A stretch of DNA of 6,953 nt from Dehalococcoidales bacterium (lineage in GTDB: Bacteria; Chloroflexota; Dehalococcoidia; Dehalococcoidales; ARS1013). The stretch covers positions 1 to 6,953 of the forward strand of contig DAOWHE010000101.1 in the NCBI GenBank assembly GCA_030641585.1, written 5' to 3'. Each line of letters starts with the position of its first letter. Within the stretch, counting starts at the first letter, position 1. A model generated the notes under the pieces. That model was not told the origin of the DNA, did not search any database, and saw only the letters and a program-made list of their open reading frames with translations. Positions 1 to 4,944 of this stretch are shown piece after piece. Position numbers and translations under genes: made by a program.

Positions 1-60
1 ACTTTGATTTGGTCATTTTATCTCGTTTATATCTGTTTTATCTTAATGCCAGCCATAGCT
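1..60. other. AT-rich segment at left edge, nothing recognised
   Basis: This short stretch lies downstream of the DUF4389 gene, which reads leftward and stops at 63. It is rich in T on the plus strand. I see no clear terminator hairpin with a T tract on the minus strand, no tRNA and no coding signal. Confidence 0.4.
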
Positions 61-681
61 TTAATCATCCCAAAGGCGGAAGGGTGGGTACTGATCTGTC
101 ATTAGCGCTACGTAGGCATACACGCGGTATGACCAGCGGTTCATGCCGACGACCAGCTTGAAAATGTCCTCGGGATATTTGCCGGTAAATAGTAATATTA
201 TGGCGGCAATGATGGCAAGAATAGACACCAGACCGCCACCACCACGTCCCCCATATCCTCCCATGAAGAGACCAACAATAATCAAGTGTGGAATAGCCAG
301 TAGCCACCACTTTACCAGCACCAGCCCCTGAGACAGCTTTTCGGGATATTCAACCTGTAAGTCAGCCGGGTAGTCATCAACCGATTCCAGGGTAAACGGC
401 GGATACTTGTCAGTGCCCAGAGCTTGGTAGCTATAGAAGCCCACCCGCCATGACCAGCGCAGCACCCCGACATTGAAGTCAAACAGTCCCCTCGGGTACT
501 TACCCGTGAACAGGATGGCAAAGAAGGCTATAACCCACACCACACAAAAGGCTATCCACAGGAACACCAGAATAATGTAATGTGGTATTGCCAGTAACCA
601 CTTGAGGAGCCACCACCCCTGAGATGGCGGCTGGGTAAGTTCACCCCTGATAGAGATCGGATAAGCTACTTGGTCCGACAT
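61..681 (-). CDS. DUF4389 domain membrane protein with internal duplication
   Basis: A 206-residue membrane protein made of two tandem copies of the DUF4389 domain; the family's biochemical role is not established. Repeat A covers about residues 22-98 and repeat B about 119-204. Each carries the same landmarks in the same order: LLAIPH (29-34, 127-132), FTGKYP (58-63, 165-170), RWSWRV/RWSYRV (75-80, 182-187) and D-K/Q-YPPF (91-96, 196-201). Hydrophobic spans lie at about 29-57 in A and about 127-140 plus 151-166 in B. In B the hydrophobic stretch is split by a glycine-rich loop, GGYGGRGGGG (141-150). There is no signal peptide. The ATG at 681 is supported by GAGGT (minus strand, 690-694) with 8 nt spacing. 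The gene diverges from the tRNA cluster and is probably monocistronic here. The family assignment is from remembered motifs; the duplication is seen directly. Confidence 0.85.
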   Translation of the reverse strand: MSDQVAYPISIRGELTQPPSQGWWLLKWLLAIPHYIILVFLWIAFCVVWVIAFFAILFTGKYPRGLFDFNVGVLRWSWRVGFYSYQALGTDKYPPFTLESVDDYPADLQVEYPEKLSQGLVLVKWWLLAIPHLIIVGLFMGGYGGRGGGGLVSILAIIAAIILLFTGKYPEDIFKLVVGMNRWSYRVYAYVALMTDQYPPFRLWDD

Positions 682-737
682 AATCTTTTACCTCTTCATT
701 GGTTCATCTAGTTGTCAGCCAACTTACGCCAATCCCC

Positions 738-766
738 ATTATACCCCTGTTGTCAAACCCAGTCTC
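738..766 (-). promoter_or_regulatory. Candidate promoter of the DUF4389 gene
   Basis: Read on the minus strand, a perfect -10 box TATAAT (738-743) is preceded by GAGACT (761-766, 3 of 6 matches to TTGACA) with 17 nt spacing. A start near 731 would give a leader of about 50 nt before the ATG at 681. The -10 is convincing, the -35 weak. Confidence 0.4.
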
Positions 767-770
767 AGGG

Positions 771-800
771 TTGACTTTTAGCTGGTCCATTTCTTATAAT
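771..800 (+). promoter_or_regulatory. Sigma70-type promoter of the tRNA cluster
   Basis: TTGACT (771-776, 5 of 6 matches to the -35 consensus) and a perfect TATAAT (795-800) are separated by 18 nt. The expected start near 807 lies about 29 nt before tRNA-Thr(UGU). It is almost back to back with the candidate minus-strand promoter at 738-766. Confidence 0.75.
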
Positions 801-835
801 GAATGTTCGGACTGACATTTGTCGGTAGGAATAAT

Positions 836-909
836 GCCTGAGTAGCTCAGTTGGTAGAGCAGCGGTTTTGTAAACCGCAGGTCAGTGGGTTCGAGTCCCC
901 TCTCAGGCT
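836..909 (+). tRNA. trnT: tRNA-Thr(UGU)
   Basis: A complete cloverleaf. The acceptor stem GCCTGAG (836-842) pairs fully with CTCAGGC (902-908). The D arm is 845-860. The anticodon stem GCGGT/ACCGC encloses loop TTTGTAA with anticodon TGT (869-871), which reads ACA and other threonine codons. The T loop is TTCGAGT (890-896). The T stem GTGGG/CCCCT has one U-C mismatch at its second pair. The discriminator is U and CCA is not encoded. It is the first gene after the promoter at 771-800. A Thr(UGU)-Tyr-(Gly)-Thr(GGU)-tuf order is the classic thrU-tyrU-glyT-thrT-tufB arrangement of E. coli, here without a recognisable tRNA-Gly. Confidence 0.95.
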
Positions 910-944
910 CGGTCATTAAAAGGCTAAGTCCAGGAGGTGCACGA

Positions 945-987
945 GCCCTAATCGGTAGGTTAGTGGGTTCGAATCCCCTCTCGGGTT
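945..987 (+). pseudogene. Degenerate tRNA remnant lacking the anticodon arm
   Basis: The segment 957-987 matches the 3' part of the upstream tRNA-Thr(UGU) (879-909) at 27 of 31 positions, and all four differences are transitions. It keeps the T arm with loop TTCGAAT and the same U-C mismatch in the T stem. GCCC at 945-948 could pair with GGGT in the 3' end CTCGGGTT, and ATCGGTAG (951-958) looks like a D loop. The D-like part runs directly into the T arm, so the anticodon arm (about 21-23 nt) and most of the D stem are gone. It cannot fold as a functional tRNA. The likely origin is a tandem tRNA duplication followed by internal deletion; a relic of a recombination site at a tRNA 3' end is less likely. 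Confidence 0.7.
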
Positions 988-1016
988 GAGCGGCTGGTAT
1001 TTCTTTGGTGTTTCGG

Positions 1017-1104
1017 GGAGGGGTGCCGGAGTGGTTAATCGGAGCAGACTGTAAATCTGCCGCCCGGAAGGGCTACACAGGTTCGAATCCTGTCCCCTCC
1101 ACCA
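1017..1104 (+). tRNA. trnY: tRNA-Tyr(GUA) with encoded CCA
   Basis: A class II tRNA with a long variable arm. The acceptor stem GGAGGGG (1017-1023) pairs perfectly with CCCCTCC (1094-1100), the discriminator is A (1101) and CCA is encoded (1102-1104). The anticodon stem GCAGA/TCTGC encloses loop CTGTAAA with anticodon GTA (1051-1053), reading UAU/UAC as tyrosine. The variable arm carries a GCCC/GGGC stem (about 1062-1073), and the T arm is 1077-1093 with loop TTCGAAT. It is the only tRNA in the cluster with an encoded CCA, so the other two depend on CCA-adding enzyme. Confidence 0.95.
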
Positions 1105-1125
1105 TGGTCTAAATAGAGCCTGGAC

Positions 1126-1155
1126 TGGACATCGGACTAGGTAACTCTGTATAAT
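1126..1155 (+). promoter_or_regulatory. Candidate upstream promoter for tRNA-Thr(GGU)-tuf
   Basis: TGGACA (1126-1131, 5 of 6 to consensus) and a perfect TATAAT (1150-1155) are 18 nt apart. It lies between tRNA-Tyr and tRNA-Thr(GGU), 42 nt upstream of a second promoter-like pair, so the two could work as tandem promoters. Confidence 0.5.
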
Positions 1156-1196
1156 TAGAGCATACACCTCGTTTTAAAGTGGAAAACTGGTTTATA

Positions 1197-1225
1197 TTGA
1201 CTTCTCATATCAACTACTTTACAAT
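1197..1225 (+). promoter_or_regulatory. Promoter of the tRNA-Thr(GGU)-tuf operon
   Basis: TTGACT (1197-1202) and TACAAT (1220-1225), each 5 of 6 matches to consensus, are separated by the ideal 17 nt. The predicted start near 1232 lies just before the tRNA at 1241. The operon would therefore begin with the tRNA and run into tuf. Confidence 0.7.
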
Positions 1226-1240
1226 TAGCTTTGAGCAAAT

Positions 1241-1313
1241 GCCCACATAGCTCAGTCGGTAGAGCACGTTCTTGGTAAGAACGGGGTCACCAGTTCGAAT
1301 CTGGTTGTGGGCT
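1241..1313 (+). tRNA. trnT: tRNA-Thr(GGU)
   Basis: A complete cloverleaf. The acceptor stem GCCCACA (1241-1247) pairs with TGTGGGC (1306-1312). The anticodon stem CGTTC/GAACG encloses loop TTGGTAA with anticodon GGT (1274-1276), reading ACC/ACU. The T loop is TTCGAAT, the discriminator is U and CCA is not encoded. It ends only 21 nt before the tuf start codon and has no terminator after it. It is therefore probably excised from the tuf transcript by RNase P and a 3' processing nuclease. Confidence 0.96.
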
Positions 1314-1334
1314 TAAAGTAAAGGGGGTTTTAAG

Positions 1335-2537
1335 ATGGCAAAAACTAAATTTGAGCGGACTAAACCACATTGCAATGTGGGCACCATTGGTCATGTTGAC
1401 CATGGAAAGACAACCTTAACTTCGGCGATTACGTTAGTGCTATCTAAAGCAGGTGGTACCGATTTTCGCGCATTTGAAAGTATTGACAACGCTCCTGAGG
1501 AGAAGGCTCGGGGCTTAACTATTGCTATCGCCCATATTGAGTATGAGACGGAAAAACGCCATTATGCCCACATTGACTGCCCGGGGCATGCTGACTTTGT
1601 TAAGAACATGATAACCGGGGCGGCTCAGATGGATGGCGCCATACTGGTAGTCGCTGCTCCCGATGGTCCCATGCCTCAGACTAGAGAGCATGTCTTGCTG
1701 GCTCGACAGGTAGAGGTGCCGTCTATCGTGGTTGCTCTCAATAAAGTGGACATGATGGATGATGAAGAACTGCTGGAACTGGTGGAGATAGAGCTAAGAG
1801 AGCTATTAAGTAAATATAACTTCCCTGGCGATAAAATACCGGTAATCAGGGTGAGCGCTCTAAAGGCTCTGGAGTGTGGTTGTGGTAAAAGGGAATGTCA
1901 GTGGTGCGGACCCATCTTGAAGTTGATGGATGCTGTGGATGAATATATCCCAATACCGGCGCGACCTAAAGACCAGCCCTTCTTGATGCCAGTGGAGGAT
2001 GTCTTTAGCATCAAGGGGAGGGGTACCGTGCCCACCGGTAGGGTGGAGCGAGGTGTCATTAAGTCTGGCGAAGAGGTCGAGATTGTTGGCTTGCATCATG
2101 AGCCGCGAAAGGTAGTGGCTACCAGTCTGGAGATGTTCCATAAAATCCTTGACCAAGCTGAGCCGGGGGATGCTGTTGGCCTTCTCTTAAGAGGTGTTGA
2201 GCGGGAAGACGTGGAGCGGGGCCAGGTATTGGCGGCACCGGGTAGTGTTAAGCCGCATACCTATGCTGAGGCCGAAGTGTATGTCTTGACTAAAGATGAG
2301 GGGGGTAGGCATACCCCGTTCTTTAACGGGTATAAGCCCCAGTTCTTTATCAGGACTACGGATGTTACCGGCAGTATTGAGCTTGAAAAGGGGGTGGAGA
2401 TGGTGATGCCCGGTGACTTTACCAAGATGAAGATAAGGCTTATATATCCGGTAGCTCTGGAGAAAGGGCTACGTTTTGCTATTAGGGAGGGGGGTAAGAC
2501 TGTAGGCGCCGGAGCCTTTACCAAGATTATAGAGTAG
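1335..2537 (+). CDS. tuf: Elongation factor Tu
   Basis: EF-Tu is the cytoplasmic GTPase that carries aminoacyl-tRNA to the ribosomal A site. This 400-residue protein is full length. The G domain shows the P-loop GHVDHGKT (19-26), DCPGH (81-85), NKVD (136-139) and SAL (174-176); the switch I threonine is T62 in RGLTI. Domain II contains GRGTVPTGRVERG, where P replaces the usual V or A. Domain III ends with GGKTVGAGAFTKIIE. After SALKALE comes a four-cysteine motif, C181-G-C183-x4-C188-x2-C191, at the end of the G domain where many EF-Tu proteins have a short acidic or glycine-rich segment. Switch I reads GLTIAIAHIEY, where GITINTSHVEY is common. AAGGGGG (1321-1327) lies 7 nt before the ATG. 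It heads the protein-coding operon, and rpmG follows after 1 nt. Confidence 0.98.
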   Translation: MAKTKFERTKPHCNVGTIGHVDHGKTTLTSAITLVLSKAGGTDFRAFESIDNAPEEKARGLTIAIAHIEYETEKRHYAHIDCPGHADFVKNMITGAAQMDGAILVVAAPDGPMPQTREHVLLARQVEVPSIVVALNKVDMMDDEELLELVEIELRELLSKYNFPGDKIPVIRVSALKALECGCGKRECQWCGPILKLMDAVDEYIPIPARPKDQPFLMPVEDVFSIKGRGTVPTGRVERGVIKSGEEVEIVGLHHEPRKVVATSLEMFHKILDQAEPGDAVGLLLRGVEREDVERGQVLAAPGSVKPHTYAEAEVYVLTKDEGGRHTPFFNGYKPQFFIRTTDVTGSIELEKGVEMVMPGDFTKMKIRLIYPVALEKGLRFAIREGGKTVGAGAFTKIIE

Positions 2538-2538
2538 T

Positions 2539-2706
2539 ATGGCCAAAAAAAGTGGAGCTAGGATTATCATTCATCTTGCCTGTCCCCAGTGTCAGGAGAG
2601 AACATATACAACTACCAAGAACAGAAGGAATGACCCCGGGCGACTAGAGATTAGGAAGTATTGCCCTCGTTGTCGTGCCCACACACTTCATAAAGAGGTG
2701 AAGTAG
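2539..2706 (+). CDS. rpmG: 50S ribosomal protein L33
   Basis: A 55-residue L33 of the large ribosomal subunit, close to the family's usual length. It starts MAKKSGARIIIHLACPQC and has the conserved middle TTKNRRNDPGRLEIRKY and the end HTLHKEVK. Two CPxC pairs, C15/C18 and C42/C45, make this the zinc-binding (C+) type of L33; the zinc-free paralogue is usual only where zinc-responsive replacement exists. The ATG at 2539 is 1 nt after the tuf stop. The only SD-like sequence is a weak GAG inside the end of tuf, so translation is probably coupled to tuf. The tuf-rpmG-secE-nusG order is widespread in bacteria. Confidence 0.97.
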   Translation: MAKKSGARIIIHLACPQCQERTYTTTKNRRNDPGRLEIRKYCPRCRAHTLHKEVK

Positions 2707-2730
2707 CACGGCACGCCCAAAGAGGTATGA

Positions 2731-2735
2731 GAGGT
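2731..2735 (+). promoter_or_regulatory. Shine-Dalgarno site deciding the secE start
   Basis: GAGGT, in a GAGGTGG context, lies 7 nt before the ATG at 2743. An alternative GTG at 2734 is part of this very site and would have its own AGAGG at 2721-2725, 8 nt upstream. I prefer the ATG because of codon and spacing. Confidence 0.5.
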
Positions 2736-2742
2736 GGCTTCC

Positions 2743-2955
2743 ATGACAAAACCGGCGGTGAAAAAAAGAGCTTCTATATTTAGGTTTATTGGCGAGACTA
2801 TCGCTGAACTGAAGAAAGTGACCTGGCTCTCCAGACGGGAGGCGGCATATTTGACGGCTTTGGTGCTTATTGTTGCCATTGCTGTGGGTATTATTCTGGG
2901 AGTAATTGACTATGGCTTTAGCTTCCTCGTTGATAAGCTATTTATTGGTGGCTAA
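2743..2955 (+). CDS. secE: Preprotein translocase subunit SecE
   Basis: SecE is the essential small membrane subunit of the SecYEG channel and clamps SecY. The product has 70 residues from the ATG at 2743, or 73 from a GTG at 2734. It is the short single-span form found in most bacteria. After a basic N terminus comes the amphipathic helix with the family signature ELKKVTWLSRREA (22-34). One transmembrane helix follows at about 36-58, then a short tail. In the signature, L29 stands where proline is usual (VTWP). It lies between rpmG and nusG, its common position. The 36 nt gap before it holds only ribosome-binding sequence. Confidence 0.95.
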   Translation: MTKPAVKKRASIFRFIGETIAELKKVTWLSRREAAYLTALVLIVAIAVGIILGVIDYGFSFLVDKLFIGG

Positions 2956-2978
2956 GTAATTGTTAGTTTCGGGATCAG

Positions 2979-3011
2979 GCTGAAGCATGGTACTTCGGGG
3001 CTTTTCGCCTT
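2979..3011 (+). other. Weak hairpin(s) in the secE-nusG gap
   Basis: CTGAAG can pair with CTTCGG across loop CATGGTA (six pairs, one G-T), and GGC/GCC (about 2999-3009) could form a second tiny stem. CTTTT follows the first stem but there is no real T tract. The structure could pause polymerase or mark a processing site before nusG, or be meaningless. It does not meet my standard for a terminator. Confidence 0.25.
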
Positions 3012-3040
3012 CCAATGAGATTTATTGAGTGGGGTTGCTT

Positions 3041-3574
3041 GTGGCTGAGAACGGGAAGAATTGGTATGTGGTTCATGCCTACTCGGGATATGAAGAGCGG
3101 GTTAGGAAGAATCTTCTTGAGCGCATCAAGTCTATGGATGCCGCCGGGGATATTTCGCAGATAGTTATACCTACTGAAGAAGAGATTGAGGTCAAAAATG
3201 GGAAGCGGCGCCCGGTGACCAAGAAGATATTGCCTGGTTATATCCTTGTTCAGATGAGGATGAACGACCTGAGCTGGAGCATAGTGCGTAATACCCCTGG
3301 CGTCACCGGTTTCGTGGGCAGTGGCAATAGGCCGACGTCGCTAGAGGAAGAGGAAGTTAACCGGATTATGAAGCAGATGGAAGCTGAAGTGCCAAGGGTT
3401 AAGGTTGGCTTTCGCCAGGGGCAGAGTGTACGGGTTACCGATGGTCCTTTCATTGATTTTATGGGGACGGTGGACGAGATAGATGCTGGCAAGGGTAAGG
3501 TCAAGGTGCTCCTGTCTCTGTTTGGTCGAGAAACACCGGTTGAGCTTGACTTTTTGCAGGTAGAGAAGCTTTAA
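3041..3574 (+). CDS. nusG: Transcription termination/antitermination factor NusG
   Basis: NusG binds the RNA polymerase clamp to raise processivity, and its C-terminal domain contacts Rho or ribosomal protein S10. From the GTG at 3041 the product has 177 residues, normal for the family, and begins MAENGKNWYVVHAYSGYE, the canonical NGN start. The NGN domain covers about residues 6-115 and includes LPGYILVQM and a TPGVTGFVG segment. The KOW domain is about 127-177, with VTDGPFIDFMGTV and FGRETPVELDF. There is no inserted domain. An in-frame GTG at 3029 would add MGLL but has a poorer upstream site. GAGTGGGG (3027-3034) sits well for 3041. It follows secE by 85 nt and precedes rplK by 31 nt, in the usual order. 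Confidence 0.96.
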   Translation: MAENGKNWYVVHAYSGYEERVRKNLLERIKSMDAAGDISQIVIPTEEEIEVKNGKRRPVTKKILPGYILVQMRMNDLSWSIVRNTPGVTGFVGSGNRPTSLEEEEVNRIMKQMEAEVPRVKVGFRQGQSVRVTDGPFIDFMGTVDEIDAGKGKVKVLLSLFGRETPVELDFLQVEKL

Positions 3575-3605
3575 GTAATTTGGATATTCTGATTGGGAGA
3601 TAGCA

Positions 3606-4028
3606 GTGGCCAAAAAGGTAAAAGTGGTTATAAAGTTACAAATCCCGGCCGGGCAGGCCAATCCGGCACCCCCGGTGGGGCCGGCTTTAGGGCAGCATGG
3701 GATTAATATTATGGCCTTCTGCAAGGAGTATAATGAGCGTACTTCAAAGCAGGCTGGCTCCATTATCCCGGTTGAGATAGCTGTCTATGAAGACAGGTCT
3801 TTCACTTTCATTACCAAGACGCCGCCGACCACTGACCTGTTGAAGAAGGCATTAGGTGTGGAAAAGGGAGCCAGTGCTGCCGGCAATGACCCTGAAATGG
3901 TGTTATCTAAAGAGAAGCTCCGTGAGATAGCTGAGCTCAAGGCTAGAGACCTTAATGCCCCTAGCCTTGAGGCGGCGGAGCGGATTGTCACCGGCACCGC
4001 TCGCAGTATGGGGATTAGGATAGAGTAA
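3606..4028 (+). CDS. rplK: 50S ribosomal protein L11
   Basis: L11 forms the base of the GTPase-associated centre with 23S rRNA and takes part in factor binding and the stringent response. The 140 residues match the usual length. The N-terminal domain has the proline-rich hinge region with AGQANPAPPVGPALGQHGIN (about 15-34) and MAFCKEYNERT, which is also the thiostrepton-site side. The C-terminal rRNA-binding domain has KTPPTTDLLKKALG and ends with the signature GTARSMGIRIE. The GTG start at 3606 is supported by GGGAG (3595-3599), 6 nt upstream. rplA follows after 3 nt. Confidence 0.98.
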   Translation: MAKKVKVVIKLQIPAGQANPAPPVGPALGQHGINIMAFCKEYNERTSKQAGSIIPVEIAVYEDRSFTFITKTPPTTDLLKKALGVEKGASAAGNDPEMVLSKEKLREIAELKARDLNAPSLEAAERIVTGTARSMGIRIE

Positions 4029-4031
4029 GCG

Positions 4032-4745
4032 ATGGCAAAAAGTAGCAGAAGCTACCTGGAAGCGGTCAAATTGCTGGACAGGACAGTGGCTTATTCGCCC
4101 GAGGAGGCAATTGAGCTGGTAAAGAAGGCAGCTCGTGCCCGCTTTGATGAGACGGTTGAGCTTCACCTTCGGATGGGTGTTGACCAGCGAAATGCCAGCC
4201 AGCAGGTGCGTGGTGTTGCCCTGCTGCCACACGGTCTGGGAAAGAAGATACGTGTTTTAGTTTTTGCCCAGGGGGAGGCACAGAAGATTGCTCAAGACGC
4301 TGGGGCAGAGATTGTTGGCGGTGAAGAGCTGGTTAAGAAGATTGAGGGTGGTTGGCTGGAATTTGACACCACCATAGCTACTCCTGATATGATGGGTAAG
4401 GTGGGCAAGCTGGGCAAGGTTCTGGGCAGGAGGGGGCTGATGCCCAACCCGAAGTCGGGGACAGTTGTGGTAGCAGCTGACTTGCCCAGGGTAATAAAGG
4501 ACGCTCATAAGGGTCGAGTGGAATTTAGGCTGGACAGGATGGCTATCATCCATGTAGCCTTGGGTAAGGTCAGCTTTGAGGATGAGTGGCTGATGGCAAA
4601 CCTGGTAGCGGTGGTTGAGGCGGTGATGAGGGCTAAGCCGAGCGGTGCCAAGGGTCAGTATGTTAGGAGTGCCTTTCTGACCACTACTATGGGACCTGGC
4701 ATCAAGCTTGACCTCAAAACGACCCTCTCTTTAACTACCGCTTGA
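4032..4745 (+). CDS. rplA: 50S ribosomal protein L1
   Basis: L1 forms the mobile stalk near the E site; in many bacteria it also represses its own L11-L1 mRNA. The product has 237 residues, about normal. The start SYLEAVKLLDR, the segment TVELHLRMGVDQRNASQQVRG and the signature GRRGLMPNPKSGTV (132-145) are all present. The C-terminal half continues domain I with HVALGKVSF and QYVRSAFLTTTMGPGIKLD. The ATG is 3 nt after the rplK stop and the AGGA within the rplK end is the only SD-like site, so coupling with rplK is likely. I did not find a convincing L1-binding mimic before rplK. About 200 nt of leader separate it from rplJ. Confidence 0.98.
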   Translation: MAKSSRSYLEAVKLLDRTVAYSPEEAIELVKKAARARFDETVELHLRMGVDQRNASQQVRGVALLPHGLGKKIRVLVFAQGEAQKIAQDAGAEIVGGEELVKKIEGGWLEFDTTIATPDMMGKVGKLGKVLGRRGLMPNPKSGTVVVAADLPRVIKDAHKGRVEFRLDRMAIIHVALGKVSFEDEWLMANLVAVVEAVMRAKPSGAKGQYVRSAFLTTTMGPGIKLDLKTTLSLTTA

Positions 4746-4780
4746 CTAATAATTTAATATTTTTTTACTGGGTATTATCC

Positions 4781-4842
4781 TGAGATAGTAGGTGCCGGTT
4801 TAGGCTTAATTTGTCTGCCTGCCGAGGAAAAAGGACCTTTTT
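4781..4842 (+). promoter_or_regulatory. L10 leader (ribosomal protein L10-L12 binding element)
   Basis: The segment carries AGATAGTAGGTGCC and, downstream, CCTGCCGAGG, which I recognise as the two conserved parts of the bacterial L10 leader. GTAGG (4788-4792) pairs with CCTGC (4818-4822), with one G-T pair, and GCC (4794-4796)/GGC (4803-4805) form an inner hairpin. In known cases, including B. subtilis rplJL, excess L10-L12 complex binds this element and lowers expression. Its position directly before rplJ fits. The exact ends are approximate and no covariance search was run. Confidence 0.8.
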
Positions 4843-4868
4843 AAGATCAGTCTGGGGAAAGAGTCCTT
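4831..4868 (+). promoter_or_regulatory. Predicted antiterminator stem of the rplJL leader
   Basis: AAGGAC (4831-4836) pairs perfectly with GTCCTT (4863-4868). Beyond one C-A mismatch the helix continues with TTTTT (4838-4842) against GAAAG (4857-4861), including two G-T pairs, and a loop at 4843-4856. This uses the 5' arm of the terminator at 4862-4872, so the two structures exclude each other. Its 5' side can also fold on itself: AAAAAGGACCTTTTT (4828-4842) is a near-perfect inverted repeat. Pairing is seen in the sequence; the switching role is inferred. Confidence 0.65.
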
Positions 4869-4897
4869 GTGCGGCGGGCGCAAGGGCTTACTTTTTT
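4862..4897 (+). terminator. Intrinsic terminator/attenuator before rplJ
   Basis: AGTCCTTGTGC (4862-4872) pairs with GCGCAAGGGCT (4878-4888) as an 11-bp stem with two G-T pairs, across the five-base loop GGCGG. It is followed by TTACTTTTTT up to 4897. The T tract is slightly interrupted but six T residues are continuous. It lies inside the rplA-rplJ leader, with rplJ downstream, as expected for attenuation. Confidence 0.8.
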
Positions 4898-4901
4898 GAA
4901 T

Positions 4902-4919
4902 AGCTTGCTTATGCAAGCT
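4902..4919 (+). other. Perfect hairpin between attenuator and rplJ ribosome-binding site
   Basis: AGCTTGC (4902-4908) and GCAAGCT (4913-4919) form a perfect 7-bp stem with loop TTAT. No T tract follows, so it is not a terminator. It sits between the attenuator and the Shine-Dalgarno site at 4931-4935. It might shield the 5' end of the readthrough mRNA, act as a processing site, or keep the ribosome-binding site open. Confidence 0.6.
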
Positions 4920-4944
4920 GACTGCAATCGGGAGGTGATAAAGG

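Noticed and set aside
738..756. Minus-strand TTGACA (751-756) next to TATAAT (738-743)
   Set aside because: Both boxes look excellent but are only 7 nt apart, far too close for one sigma70 promoter. The TATAAT is instead paired with GAGACT at 17 nt.
945..987. Attachment site of an integrated element at a tRNA 3' end
   Set aside because: The repeated tRNA end is only about 50 nt from the intact gene, with no integrase or foreign genes; tandem duplication with decay is simpler.
916..1167. An 83-codon minus-strand open frame across the tRNA region
   Set aside because: It runs antisense through tRNA-Tyr and the tRNA remnant; such frames are typical false genes over tRNAs, and no family is recognisable.
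3341..3763. A 140-codon minus-strand open frame across the nusG-rplK junction
   Set aside because: It overlaps two certain genes, has no recognisable domain and no credible ribosome-binding site; it is a shadow of coding sequence.
4742..4778. A promoter for rplJL at TTGACT (4742-4747) with TATTAT (4773-4778)
   Set aside because: Spacing is 25 nt and no -10-like box lies at 16-19 nt. Transcription is more likely to enter from upstream genes.
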